From Boesenbergia rotunda (taxonomy: Eukaryota; Streptophyta; Magnoliopsida; Zingiberales; Zingiberaceae), in the NCBI GenBank assembly GCA_024364735.1, contig JAGFNQ010008721.1, forward strand, positions 1-64,000: a stretch of DNA of 64,000 nt. Reading direction: 5' to 3'. The notes beneath the pieces are model-generated. The model was given only the letters and a program-made list of their open reading frames with translations. It was not told where the DNA came from and ran no database searches. This document shows positions 46,401-57,724 of this stretch, piece after piece. The first letter of the stretch is position 1. Every line of letters starts with the position of its first letter. A program made the translations under genes and the position numbers.

Positions 46401-48392
46401 TCTTCTCATTAATATTTTTGGACTTATTGGATGTTTGGGCCAAAGTTTGTTCTATAATAATTGTTATTTTATAATATTCTGTCAGAAATTGCCTTGTGTT
46501 AGTACACATTTGTATCATAACGGTCTAACGGAAGGCACTCTTTATAATTTCTTTGTTAATATCCTACTTTATGAAAATTTTCCCGGACAACTTTTTAATT
46601 TGAGTGAATAATTGAAGATCTGATGAATTGACTTGTTATTTGTTGATTCTGCTTTTTGGGCCACTTGATGTCATTTTATCCTTAATCTCTTTTGTGCGCT
46701 ATTCTCTTACCTTGGTTGATTATCAGGAACTTCCTTATGATCAACTCATGGAGGAACTGGATGTTTCAAATGTTAGGGAACTTGAGGACTTCCTCATCCA
46801 GGAGTGCATACATACAGTAAATTTTTACAAAATATTTTTAAGTAATGCAGATTTATAATTATTGAAGCTAGCCAAAAGTTTATTGTTTATATTCACTTCT
46901 GCTTAATGCAACTTTGAAACTTTTCATATTCATACACTGTATTTTTGAGATTTACCATGATTGCTTACTGACATTTGATGTTAACATTGAGCCATATGCT
47001 TATATTAGTTTTGGTGTTCTTGAAGGGTATTGTTAGGGGAAAACTTGATCAATTGCACAGGTGTTTCAAGGTTGTAAGATGGACTTTCTTATCTATCTAT
47101 ACTTCCATTTTTCAAATAATATCATGTTAAACGCTTTCCTTGCTCTTTCTTCATCTCTTTATTATTATTCTTTTTGGTATAGGTGCGGTTTGCATCTGGT
47201 AGGGACCTTACAGCTGAACATCTAGACAACACAATTGAAACATCAAATATCTGGTATTGTTCTCCTTTCTTGCAAGTATATCACGATAGCATTATCAATT
47301 AACCAGTGTCTATATTTTGATGTGTAAATATTACAAGTGTTATACATGCTTAGTTAACCTGCATCGATTAACCAGCATTTTCAAAATAACTGGTAGTTCA
47401 CTTGAATGTTTCTGCGTAACAGAAAATGTAAACGTTAGTTAGGTTGATGCTTTCTTACTAGAGATTGTAGATTGTTTTAGATGTTCTTCAACTTCCCTGT
47501 TTTAGGTGTCCTTAAGTTGGTTTTTTCTTCTTCTAAAGCCTGCCTTTGAGACATATAGTTCATTCCTTCTTCGTTCACTTTCATCAATTAGGCATTCTGC
47601 AGGTTTTGTACATCCAGTTGTTTGCTATATCTGATCGAAGAGGGAATCAAATGGGCCGAGTGTATGAATGAGATTAACAATCGGCATAAGAAGGAAATCA
47701 ATGACGAGATTGAAGAAGTGGAGAAAGCTTTCACGGTGTGTATGATAGTTTAGAAACACTGAAAGATAGTAGATAGTAATAGGGTGGGTTTCGGAACTGC
47801 ACAAAGCAATAGTGCTTTCAGATGAGCATATTACATGCCGAGCTTTGACTTTTTTTGGGGGTTTTTTTTTCTAGTTGAGCACTTTAAGAATGTCAAGTTT
47901 GATTTACAGGACCATGATGGATGGTCTGAAATTTGGGATGGGATGGACGAGGACTGCATTGGACGAAAGACAAGGTACTTATTTTTTACTTTGTACTAGC
48001 TGTTGATACAAACACTGATGCTTGAAATAAAACATGGCATAGAAATAGCTATCTTTTCTTATTTCATGTGGAGTATGTAATCTGTTATATTAAAAGTCCT
48101 CTTCTATTTGAGCTACTTTCTTGGCTTTTGTCTTAACGATTTCCAGTCTTGAATCATTTGATATAACCTGTCTGCCATCTTTTTTTTTTTTTCCTTCTGT
48201 GTGGTCAGTTTTGCTCGTCTACTGTTTTTGTTATAGTGCATGCATGGTTTGTTTTTTAACTCCTAATTCAAAGCTTCGCTTATCATGCTCACATCGTTGC
48301 TTATCTGCTGAAAATTTCATCGAACTGTGGCTTCAAATTGACTGAACTTTTCCTAATTCCATTACAGGAGACCGCGGCGGCTGGAACTTTAA
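43418..48392 (+). CDS. CSN7: COP9 signalosome subunit 7, lacking the N-terminus
   Basis: CSN7 is a PCI-domain subunit of the COP9 signalosome, which removes NEDD8 from cullins and controls cullin-RING ubiquitin ligases. Nine exons were read: 43418-43465, 43546-43621, 44379-44467, 46727-46816, 47026-47070, 47183-47253, 47603-47735, 47910-47974, 48368-48392. All have GT-AG borders and matching phases. They total 642 nt, an uninterrupted 213 codons plus stop. Landmarks are SLFSFAEILSIPNLSK, YLDVLLLFACGTWKHYQ, LLPDQVRKLKQLSVLALIEN, LPYDQLMEELDVSNVRELED, GIVRGKLDQLHRCFK and IKWAECMNEINNRHKKEIND. Plant CSN7 is about 260 residues, so roughly 36 N-terminal residues are missing. The coding sequence begins mid-exon at the N at 43417. 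Whether the gene is truly truncated or misassembled cannot be told here. Intron 3 (44468-46726) is long. Confidence 0.9.
43771..43830 (+). repeat. (TTC)n microsatellite in a CSN7 intron
   Basis: A ttc-rich tract with short interruptions, followed by a (GA)n tract near 43832-43846. It lies in intron 2 of the CSN7 gene. Confidence 0.85.
46102..46141 (+). mobile_element. 40 bp insertion of an RTE LINE 3' tail in a CSN7 intron
   Basis: The insert runs from gccgacctcacctagtggg through ataaggcttgg to (TTG)n. The flanks are atcaactcaaaactgaat (46084-46101) and atcaactcaaaattggat (46142-46159), matching at 16 of 18 positions, as expected of an aged target-site duplication. It is independent of the copy at 41449-41494 and lies in the long CSN7 intron 3. 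Confidence 0.82.
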
Positions 48393-49559
48393 GGCAAAAG
48401 GTTGCTCACCTGGTCTAAATTCCAATTTAGTTAGCTAACCATTTTGTTGATCCCATCTTAAACTTGCTAGCATTTCAAAACGGAATAACCTCTCAACATT
48501 AGTACTACAAAAGATCATGTCCATATTACACCTATCATTTTACCGAATTGTAAACACCGATAATCATAATAGAGTTTACCGTGTTTGAACTCTGAATGAT
48601 AATTAGTTTTGGATGAGACACTATGGGCTACTATATGGGGACTGTATACCTATTACAACACTAGTTGTACCTTTTTGCACCCGCAAATCTCTTTTTTTTT
48701 GATTTACAAGGGATATTCAGGCTTGCGACCGACTAATTCGCTTGATTGATTCTGCATCACAGCCTTCAATGAGAGTTTTCACCGGTCAACGAGGGTAAAT
48801 CGTAGGATGGAGACACGTGACGATTTCATCACTGATGATATCGGTACTCGATTTCATCGACTTCTCTGCATGACCCAGCGTGGCTCATGTAACTAGTTAC
48901 AAGTAGAAATAAGGGAATAAGTGAGATAGTTCGACATTGATAAGTGAGATTTATCAAGTGTGGTTCGATATTAAGAGATTGTTTGGATGCATTGGTACTT
49001 TAGATATGATTGGGCTCTTTCTTAGCTAATATGTAATGCATGGACATAAATCCTCGTTGGATAGGTATACCATCATATTGCTTACTATCACACCGAGTCT
49101 CGGGTACTAATATTTAGCATTTTTTTAAAAAAATTGATATTAGGTATTCCATTCTTCAAATTGACTAATCTTGAGAAGGACAAATCCATGGATCCCATGA
49201 AAACATCCCATTGATCACACTTGACTCAACCTTCCAACAAATATAAGTACCACCGAGGTACAAAAAATACCCAATGCAAAGTGTACTTTCCCAACAAATG
49301 CCACCAGTAAACAACACACACAATTCAAAAAAATTCCCAACTTTTATTATTCCCATTAACAAAGAACACAAGTAGAATAATTATATAGTCGCTCAGAAAA
49401 TGCTCATGATTTGCCCATACAAATCCCTCACGTTTTTGCTTACAATGCCTTAATGATTTTCCTATTTATCATGAATGAGTGGTAGTTACAATGGAGGTTA
49501 CAAGATAGTTGCACCAACCATACCTGCCACATGTATAAAACTAACTCAACTTGCACAAA
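48393..49559. other. CSN7 3' flank and intergenic DNA
   Basis: The first few hundred bases are probably the CSN7 3' untranslated region; no clear polyadenylation signal was chosen. From about 48700 on there are no coding exons. Short ORFs here look random. Confidence 0.5.
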
Positions 49560-50687
49560 ATCATTTTGCCCACATGTCTTGATTGCGTTGGCTCCATGCC
49601 AAGTGGCAGCCTACACTCCTTGTGTTGTGCTCCTATGGCTTCGCTGATTTGGCATCGCGCTAAATGTCAATATGCTTGGCCAATGGATTTGCTACTTTGG
49701 CACCACGCTAAACAACAATCTTCACCGCTTGTGCTGGCCTCAGTTCTGTTGCATTGATCCATACCAAGTGTTAGTTTGCAAGCCTTGTACTTGACCACAG
49801 TTTGTTGCTTTGGGACCACACCAAAGTTTGTCCGCACGCCAGGTGTTTGGCCTATGACTCCACTTCTTTAACACCATCCAAAGTTTGCATGCACGCCCCA
49901 TGTATGGTCCATGGCTCCACTACTTTAACACCATGTCAAAGTCTTGTATGCACGCCTTGTGTGCGACTCAAGTCTAGCGCCATGAACTTATACGAAATAG
50001 CCCCTGCTGCTTCATCCGTTGTGTTGTCTTGCATGCACCCACAGCATGCCATGACTTGTTTTTCTTGCAAGACTTGCTTGGCTAAATGCTCGGACCCAAC
50101 ACTTCCAATCCTTGCACCTATTCACCACATTCCAAGTCTTGCCCCTACATGACTTGTGGTTAGATAGTCCTACACGATGCGATGGTATCACACTTTTGTT
50201 GCTGCTTGGCACGCTCTGCACGCATGCCCTGTTCGCATGATCACCAAGTCTGTCCCTACATGTCTAGTGCTTTGGACAACACCCCACATGCTGTCACAAT
50301 TCTCTATTGCTTGGCATATCTTGTGCACATGTTCAATTTGGATGATTGCCAAGTCTCCCTCTGCTTGACTTGGGTTTCGCAGTGTCTCGCGCACTGTCTG
50401 AATCCACTGCTTTGGCATGTTTTGCGCACCTGCCATGTCCGGATCATTGCCAATTTGCTCTTGCATGACTTGGGCTTTGGACAACACCCCGTGTGCTATT
50501 GCATCCGTCGCTTAGCCTGCGGTGCGCCTTGCACACATGCTCAATAGGCTGGATGTTTGCCAAGTTTGCCTCTTGTAAGACTTGGACTTTGGCAGCACTC
50601 CATGCACTGTTTGAATCCTTTGTCGCTTCTCAGCATACCATGCGCACATGCTTGACTCGAGCATTTGCCAAGTCTAGCCCATGCATG
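49560..50687. repeat. Degenerate tandem array (left part), unit roughly 110 bp
   Basis: Recurring phrases in fixed order: tgccaagtct, ctgcatgacttgggctt, ggacaacaccccgcgtgct, a variable tat..gaatccgtcgct stretch, and gcgcacatgctc. Units vary in length and are diverged. The same array resumes at 59431 after a nest of insertions. It is a minisatellite-like or old LTR-internal repeat. Cys/His-rich ORFs on it are by-products. Confidence 0.75.
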
Positions 50688-51861
50688 ACTTGTATAGGAC
50701 TAATGCATGTGAGAGGTAGGGGTGAATCATGTGTATTTTTATTTTTTTTTCAAATTTAAGAAAATAGTGCGTAATAGAAAACTAATTATGAAAAAGACAC
50801 AACTTAAACATGATCAGTTTTTACTTGGTTCGGAGCCTTCGATGACTTCTACTCGAAGACCCAGGTCCTTGGAATTTTTCGATGGATAATCCACTAAATC
50901 TCTCTATCGATAAACTCTCGGTAGAGTAGTCAAATACATAAAAATAGGAACAGTATAATACCCTACACTTTCCTTTAGCAAATATATAAAATGAGTACAA
51001 AAGCAACTAAATTCGTTATCAATACAATTGTAGATATTCGGATGCACTCGTGTATTAGTGTGCTGTCGAGCATAGTCAAACAGTAGAATAGCCGCAACAT
51101 GAAGACAGAGAAGCAGATTGATCAGTATGGAAGTTGTGTCAAATGCTCGGATGAACAAGAACAAGCCTTATAAAGGTCGTTGAGGGCGCCCTAGTTCCCA
51201 ATTAGGGCGCCTCCAATTTGAAGATTTCATCTGTATGAAGTTGTCGCAGCTTATCCAGTTGAAGGCGCTTTTATCACCACTCGAGATGCCTCAAGTCTAA
51301 ACTAAGACGTCTTGGCTCCCAACTAAGGCACCTCATATGCTAAAATCTGATCTTTACTGCTTATCCATGTGGAGGCGCCATCAGCCATCCAGGGCGCCTC
51401 CAGTGTGACTAAGGTGTCTCAGGTCCCACTTAAGGCATCTCAAATACTATTCCTCCGAGGCTTTCTTTTTGTAATTTGGTCCTACAATCTCTATTAGTCC
51501 ACAAAGTAAATTATATCCTGCAAAACAAAGTTAACACAATTTATAAACAATGATTATTAGTTAGATCTTGTCTGTAGGGCTCTCCCGAAGGCATGAACAC
51601 AGAAACGCAGCGGAAACAAGATCCCTCGAGCGATCCATGTGAAAGAAAACTCGTACAGAGTCGATTTATAGCTATTTATTTTGTAGATATACCTTTAGTG
51701 CGTGCCCTTTCGTTTATCCCGCTCGTTCAAGATGCGCTGGATCTCTGCACGTTCAAGCGTCCGTGCCTCTATGCATATCCACACGAACACGATCTCTCAG
51801 CTTCGGAGAAGAACTACCTTGGTTGTACTAGCAACTTGAGGTAGTTCACAAAACCACCAAG

Positions 51862-51863
<2 letters not shown>

Positions 51864-51895
<32 letters not shown>

Positions 51896-51955
51896 AAGAA
51901 AGGGTTTTGGCCAAGAGGGAGAAGAGGAGGAAGAGAGGAAGGGGGGGGGGGGGGG
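51864..51955. repeat. Long poly-C and poly-G runs
   Basis: About 30 C at 51864-51893 and 15 G at 51941-51955. Such runs are error-prone in sequencing and assembly, so the exact lengths should not be trusted. Confidence 0.9.
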
Positions 51956-51971
51956 ACTTACTTATCCAAAT

Positions 51972-53119
51972 TGTAAGATCGTTGATGGTTGCTAGAGGGG
52001 GGTGAATAGCAATTCTCGGTTTGTTCTCTACCTACAAGATTAGTTGCGCAAGCGGAATATACTAAAATAAAACTAACCAATGCTAACAAACCTATTTACA
52101 TAGTTCGGAGATGAAGACTCCTACTCCACGACAGTCCGTGAGGTGGACGATCCCTCGATCCTTCGGCGGATCACTCCCCGGATGCCCTCCGGCTAGCTCG
52201 CATAGCTTCTTGTGGGTGGAGAAACCTCGCCACAACCTCGAGTACACTTCTGAGCACCTTAGATTACTAATGAGCTCTAACCAAGCTCATTTCGTCAAGA
52301 GCTCCCAGCCAACCCGAGTTCTCTTAAATAGAACTCTAAGCTGTAACTCACGCTGGCAGTCGACTGCCCCCACTCAGATTCGACTGTTGACAGCCCAACG
52401 TTCGAATTCTGGCTACTGACCAGTCGACTACTTCCAGGGCAGTCGATTGGTCTAGGGTCAAAACTCTTCTGTGAGTTTCTGTGTTCGCTGGCAGTCGACT
52501 GTTATATTCTCAGTCGACTGCCCAATTTACAAACACACTCCTACTCACTCTCATGACCCTCCTCCACGCGCGCCTTTAGGTACACTCCCTTGGCTTGCCC
52601 CTTGAAGTCTTCTTCCACCGGCTATCGTCCCTCGGATGCGCACACAAGCCTTCCCTTAGCTTGCCTCCATGACACCCTTCACGTGTGCCCTTTAAAGTCC
52701 ACTTTCCGGCTTGCCCTTGAAGTCCTCCTCCCTCGGCTCTTGTCCCTTCATGACCTAGCTGACTCTTCACCAGCAGCCTTGACTGTTGCCTTCGCGCTCT
52801 CTTCATCTTCGGCCCTCGTCCCTTGGATGCACAGAAGCCTCTAGCTTGTCTCCATGTCATCCTTCACGTATGCCTCGAAGTCCGCGCCCCTCGGCTCATC
52901 ATCCCTGCTATACCAAGGTTCCTCGGGTGCACACAACCCTCCATCTTGTCTCCATGTTACCCTTCACCATACCGAAGCCATCCAGCTAAGTCCATATGTG
53001 TAAACCTGCAATCCTGCACACTCAATTACACATATTAGAACACAAGAGTAAACTTAACTTAAACCCTTTGCCCAAACATCAAAACTCATGGTCACTCCGG
53101 ACCATAGATTGCCTCAACA
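51972..53119 (-). repeat. 3' LTR of the gag-only element
   Basis: Runs from tgtaagatcgttgatggttg to agattgcctcaaca on the plus strand, in direct repeat with 56575-57724. It contains several cagtcgactg palindromes around 52355-52530. Confidence 0.93.
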
Positions 53120-54927
53120 ATCTCCCTCTTTTTGATGTTTGGCAATACGTTTAAGTTAGGGAAAACAAATAGTAATAAATAGCAATAACAATGCTAAACA
53201 AATATTTGGATTTACGTTGCCAAGACTCCACCTTGGACTTACACCGCCAATGCATATGCAATGCAAACAAGGATCATATCCCAAGGCATCCCACACCTAA
53301 TCTTCCCAAGATTTAGGATTTTTGGGCTTTTTAAAGCTTCTCCAAAGCTCCCCCTACATTGGACTTACAAAGGCTTTTTAAGAACCTCTCCAAGGTTCCC
53401 CTTACGCTATGAATGGAGCAACCATGCTCCCCCTTCACCTAGTCTCCCCCTAGACCTAGGATTTCTTGCAAAAGCGTGTTTGGTTTCCCAAATTAAACCC
53501 AACACTTCTCCCTCTTTGCCTAACATCAAAAAAACTACAACAATATCCCAATTATTGGATCTTTTAATCCATAATGATCCTAAACACTGTACTAGCCCCC
53601 CATACATTTGTTTTACATCATTTGGACACCAATCAGCTGCTGGATACCAAATCCAGCCTAGACCAGTCGACTGCCCCCCAGGGCAGTCGACTGATACTCT
53701 GAAAATCAGAATTTCAGTCTTTTCTGGCCAAATTTAGAAATGCGCCAGAAATTCTATAAATCTCTAAAAATTCTCAAAATTTGTGGAGAAGTTTGTGGTA
53801 CCCATACCTACTTGGGAAAAATACATTTAACCATGTATCTATCATCATTCCCAAGTTTGACACACAACCCAAAACTTCCAATGAAAATTAAGGCAAACAA
53901 GAGGCAACCTCCCCCTTTACCTATGTCTTCTCCCAATTTTCAATTTACCAAAGTTAAGTTCTACCCCCAACTTAACACCATAACGCCAAGGTTAAGTTCT
54001 ACCCAACTTAACATCCAAGTTCTTCCCCCTTTGACACCATCAAATGTTTGCCCCAAGCAACCTTACCCCTAGTGTCAAAAAGAACTCAACAAAATCCAGA
54101 AAAATCTAAAAGTTTGCAAGCATATTTGTTAGGATATACCATATCCTAAAAATATATGATTTCATGAAGATTATCAAATGTGCTTAACTTTTGATATAAC
54201 TTCTAATTTCCTTAAAATGATCATTTGTATCAACTTTGAAATCTATCTATAAGTCCATGTGTTTGCCAACATATAATCACCATTAAATCATGAGACAAAC
54301 CTTTATTCGAGGAGCATAAACAAGGATTTTAATTTTAAGGTCATATCCTATCATCCAATATACCTTTTCTATCTAACCCTTATGGATCAGTCAACTGCCC
54401 CTGGGGCAGTCGACTGACAAAACCTACAGAATGTTCCTAGTCCCGGACCAATCGACTGGTTCTGCACCAGTCGACTGGTATCTGAATTTTAGGTTTTCAG
54501 GCAAATTTCAGAAATGTCTAACTAATTCCACAAATCTCCAAAAAATCTAAAATTTCGTGGAGAGATTTGTGGAGCCTATGTCTACTTGGGAAAAATATGT
54601 TTCCAAACAAATGTACTCCAAATCCTAAGATTGACATGAAACTCAACTCTTCCTAAATTGTATCATTTAAACTTATCCCAAAAGTCCTAATTTAGGCCTC
54701 TCTTTGATATATCTTCTCATTTCTGAACATAATACATTTCTAGCACTGAATTATATGGTATTTACCCATTAAACCTTAATTTTATCAAATATACTCGTAT
54801 TTTTACCTTTTTCTCCATAATTCTCCTTTTATTGTGCTAATTCTCTAAGATTAAGACTTACCCTAGTCTTCCAACCCCTTTGGCACATTTCATCTAATTT
54901 CCTAGGAGAAAACCTCTTAAGATCCAT

Positions 54928-55413
54928 TTACCATGGATCCCAAAGGCTCCTAGAGCTCCCCCTTGAGCTCTTAGCCCTAGCCACCTCCCTCGGTGACTCA
55001 ATCCACACTAGACCACACCGGTGTGCCCCCGGTGATTCTTGGCCTACAAAATGAATCCTCTTAACCTTAGACACCTTGTCTTTGGTTAAGTTATTTTCTT
55101 TTCTTTTAAATGACACCCCCTTGCTATATTTGGACTTCTCCTTCTTGCCATAATTATATGCTTCCCTAGCATATTTCTTTTCCTTGACATTGGAGACCTT
55201 AAACCGGTATCCCAACCCCGATCTATCATAGTTGGGTTTTAAACTACCCAACACCATATCTAAACCCTTAGATCCAACTGTGAATCTTTCTAGGGGTTTT
55301 TCTAATTTATCAAGCCTTGCCCTCAATGCTTGATTTTTCCTTTTCAGACTTTTAACTTTAGTGCTCATATGTCCACTTTGGGCATTTCTAGATCTACCCA
55401 TCTTCCTAGGCAT
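54928..55413 (-). pseudogene. Gag C-terminal region of the gag-only element
   Basis: An open frame of 161 codons downstream of the zinc knuckles. It has a basic coiled coil (STKVKSLKRKNQALRARLDK), then LEKPLERFTVGSKGLDMVLG and YDRSGLGYRFK, a block found after the knuckles in SIRE-type copia gag proteins. It ends WDPW at a stop codon, after which no pol sequence follows. It is separated from the rest of gag by about 280 bp with stops, so it is probably a fragment of one broken reading frame. The function, structural packaging of element RNA, is inferred from the family. Confidence 0.7.
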
Positions 55414-55695
55414 GTGTCTCCCCTTCTTGGGATTAATGCTTTTATCCTTAGGTCATAAGGTCTTGGATTTTTCATGATGCATGCTTTTTCTAGGGTTTTG
55501 ATCTACTTTGTTACTCTTATTCCTATTATGATATTTAAAATCAAAATTATGCACAATCAAACATTTTTCATTAATTTTAGCATGCATGGAGGAACTTAAA
55601 TTTGAATTGCGTTTTAATCTAAAGTTAGGGATTACCTCCCTTACCCTTGTAGTTCCTCCTTGATGTGAGCTTCTTTTCTTCCTTTCTTCCTTCTC

Positions 55696-56505
55696 TCATC
55701 TTCTCAATTGCTTCATTTTCTTTAGCTCTCCTTTTCTAGGACACTTAGTGTGGTAGTGCCCTAGCTCTCCACATGTGAAGCATCTAATCTTCTTTCTTTT
55801 CTCTTGGGCTTCTCCATTCCTACAACCCATATTAGATTTAAAAGAACTTGAAATGAGTTTAGAGTTTAGCTCATTTTTCTTACCCTTTGGACACTTGTCC
55901 TTGTAGTGTCCCTTTCCATTACACCTAAAGCATATGATATGATCCTTGGTCTTTGCTTTGGTGGAGGTTGGAACTTCTTCTTGCTCTGATATGGAATTGG
56001 GTCTCGCCTCCCCCTCAATCCTTGAGGTGGTGACCTCTTCCTCTTCCCTTGATAAGGTTGATGATCTCTCACTTAATTCTTCTACTTCACTTGAAAAAAT
56101 TGACAATTCTTCTTCTTCTTTGTCTTCTTGGACCGTTTGACTTGTTTCTTTGGGCTCTTGAACTCGTGTAGGGTTTATATGGAATTCTCCTATCTTTTTC
56201 CATTGCTCATATGCATTGTGATACTCCCCTACACCACTTAACACATTAGTAGGCAAAATGTTAAGTACTATACCAATTACCTTTTCATTCGCCTTTGATT
56301 GATCTTGTTACTCTTGATTCCAATATCTAGGCCTAAGCTTCTTCCCGTACTTATCCTTTGGAATTTCGAATGGCTCTTCAAGCGCAATCCTAAGGTCCCA
56401 CTCCATTCCGAACCATGTCTCTATCCTTGTCCTCCAATATCCGAAATCTTCATGGTCGTAGGGAGGTGGAGTGTAGATGTCATCCCCAAACTTGTCTTCC
56501 ATCAT
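55696..56505 (-). pseudogene. Gag of the gag-only element, with one in-frame stop
   Basis: It starts at 56505 with MMEDKFGDDIYTPPPYDHED and FGYWRTRIETWFGMEWDLR, the usual N-terminal block of copia gag. The frame runs on through a single TAA at 56307-56305 into KANEKVIGIVLNILPTNVLS and EYHNAYEQWKKIGEFH. An acidic Ser-rich stretch follows. Two zinc knuckles come next, CFRCNGKGHYKDKC and CFTCGELGHYHTKC, both with the C-x2-C-x4-H-x4-C pattern. Apart from the one stop the protein is open to 55696. Gag forms the particle that packages element RNA. The start is about 55 bp downstream of the primer-binding site. Confidence 0.88.
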
Positions 56506-56560
56506 ATTTCTCCTCTAGCTTGTGCTCCTTTGGCGGTTAGTCCAATAAGAGCGGTCATTC

Positions 56561-56572
56561 GCTCTGATACCA
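56561..56572 (-). other. Primer-binding site of the gag-only element
   Basis: Plus-strand gctctgatacca is the complement of TGGTATCAGAGC, which pairs with the 3' end of initiator-methionine tRNA. It lies two bases inside the 5' LTR and fixes the element's orientation as minus. Confidence 0.93.
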
Positions 56573-56574
56573 CT

Positions 56575-57724
56575 TGTAAGATCGTTGATGATTGCTAGAG
56601 GAGGGGTGAATAGCAATTCTCGGTTTGTTCTCTACCTACAAGATTAGTTGCGCAAGCGGAATATACTAAAATAAAACTAACCAATGCTAACAAACCTATT
56701 TACGTGGTTCAGAGATGAAGACTCCTACTCCACGACAGTCTGTGAGGTGGACGATCCCTCGATCCTTCGGCGGATCACTCCCCGGATGCCCTCCGGCTAG
56801 CTCGCGTAGCTCCTTGTGGGTGGAGAAACCTCGCCACAACCTCGAGTACACTTCTGAGCACCTTAGACTACTAATGAGCTCTAACCAAGCTCATTTCGTC
56901 AAGAGCTCCCAGCCCAAACTGAATTATCTTAAATAGAACTCTAAGCTGTAACTCACGCTAGCAGTCGACTGCCCCCACTCAGATTCGACCGTTGACAGCC
57001 CAACGTTCGAATTCTGACTACTGACCAGTCGACTGCTTCCAGGGCAGTCGACTGGTCCAGGGTCAAAACTCTTCTGTGAGTTTCTGTGTTCGCTGGCAGT
57101 CGACTGTTATATTCCCAGTCGACTGCCCAACTTACAAACACACTCCTACTCACTCTCATGACCCTCCTCCACGCGCGCCTTTAGGTACACTCCCTTGGCT
57201 TGCCCCTTGAAGTCTTCTTCCACCGGTTATCGTCCCTCGGATGTGCACACAAGTCTTCCCTTAGCTTGCCTCCATGCCACCCTTCACGTGTGTCCTTTGA
57301 AGTCCACTTCCCGGCTTGCCCTTGGAGTCCTCCTCCCTCGGCTCTTGTCCCTTCATGACCTAGCTGACTCTTTACCAGCAGCCTTGACTGTTGCCTTCGC
57401 GCCCTCTTCATCTTCGGCCCTCGTCCCTTGGATGCACACAAGCCTCTAGCTTGTCTCCATGCCATCCTTCACGTATGCCTCGAAGTCCGCGCCCTTCGGC
57501 TCATCATCCCTGCTATACCAAGGTTCCTCGGGTGCACACAACCCTCCAGCTTGTCTCCATGTCACCCTTCACCATACTGAAGCCGTCCAGCTAAGTCCAT
57601 ATGTGTAAACCTGCAATCCTGCACACTTAATTACACATATTAGAACACAAGGGTAAACTTAACTTAAACCCTTTGCCCAAACATCAAAACTCATGTTAAC
57701 TCCGGACCATAGATTGCCTCAACA
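56575..57724 (-). repeat. 5' LTR of the gag-only element
   Basis: Direct repeat of 51972-53119, starting tgtaagatcgttgatgattg and ending agattgcctcaaca. It is followed by the caaat target duplication. It contains cagtcgactg palindromes around 56961-57125. Confidence 0.93.

Larger units (their letters stand above)
51972..57724 (-). mobile_element. Gag-only copia-type LTR retrotransposon, 5.75 kb, complete
   Basis: The two LTRs are 51972-53119 (1148 bp) and 56575-57724 (1150 bp), with only scattered, mostly transition differences. A perfect 5 bp target-site duplication, caaat, flanks the element (51967-51971 and 57725-57729). The primer-binding site TGGTATCAGAGC is read on the minus strand at 56572-56561, two bases from the LTR. 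The polypurine tract is the complement of atctccctcttttt at 53120-53133. The internal region encodes gag and nothing else: no protease, integrase, reverse transcriptase or RNase H was found. The gag style, with two CCHC knuckles and then the GSKGLD...GLGY block, resembles the SIRE/Maximus lineage. It is the innermost layer of the nest and the youngest. Confidence 0.93.

Noticed and set aside
49551..50759. Cys/His-rich ORFs that look like zinc-binding proteins
   Set aside because: They are translations of a degenerate tandem array, open in several frames.
52576..52989. ORFs repeated at 57181-57594
   Set aside because: They are the same LTR sequence present twice, not a gene pair.
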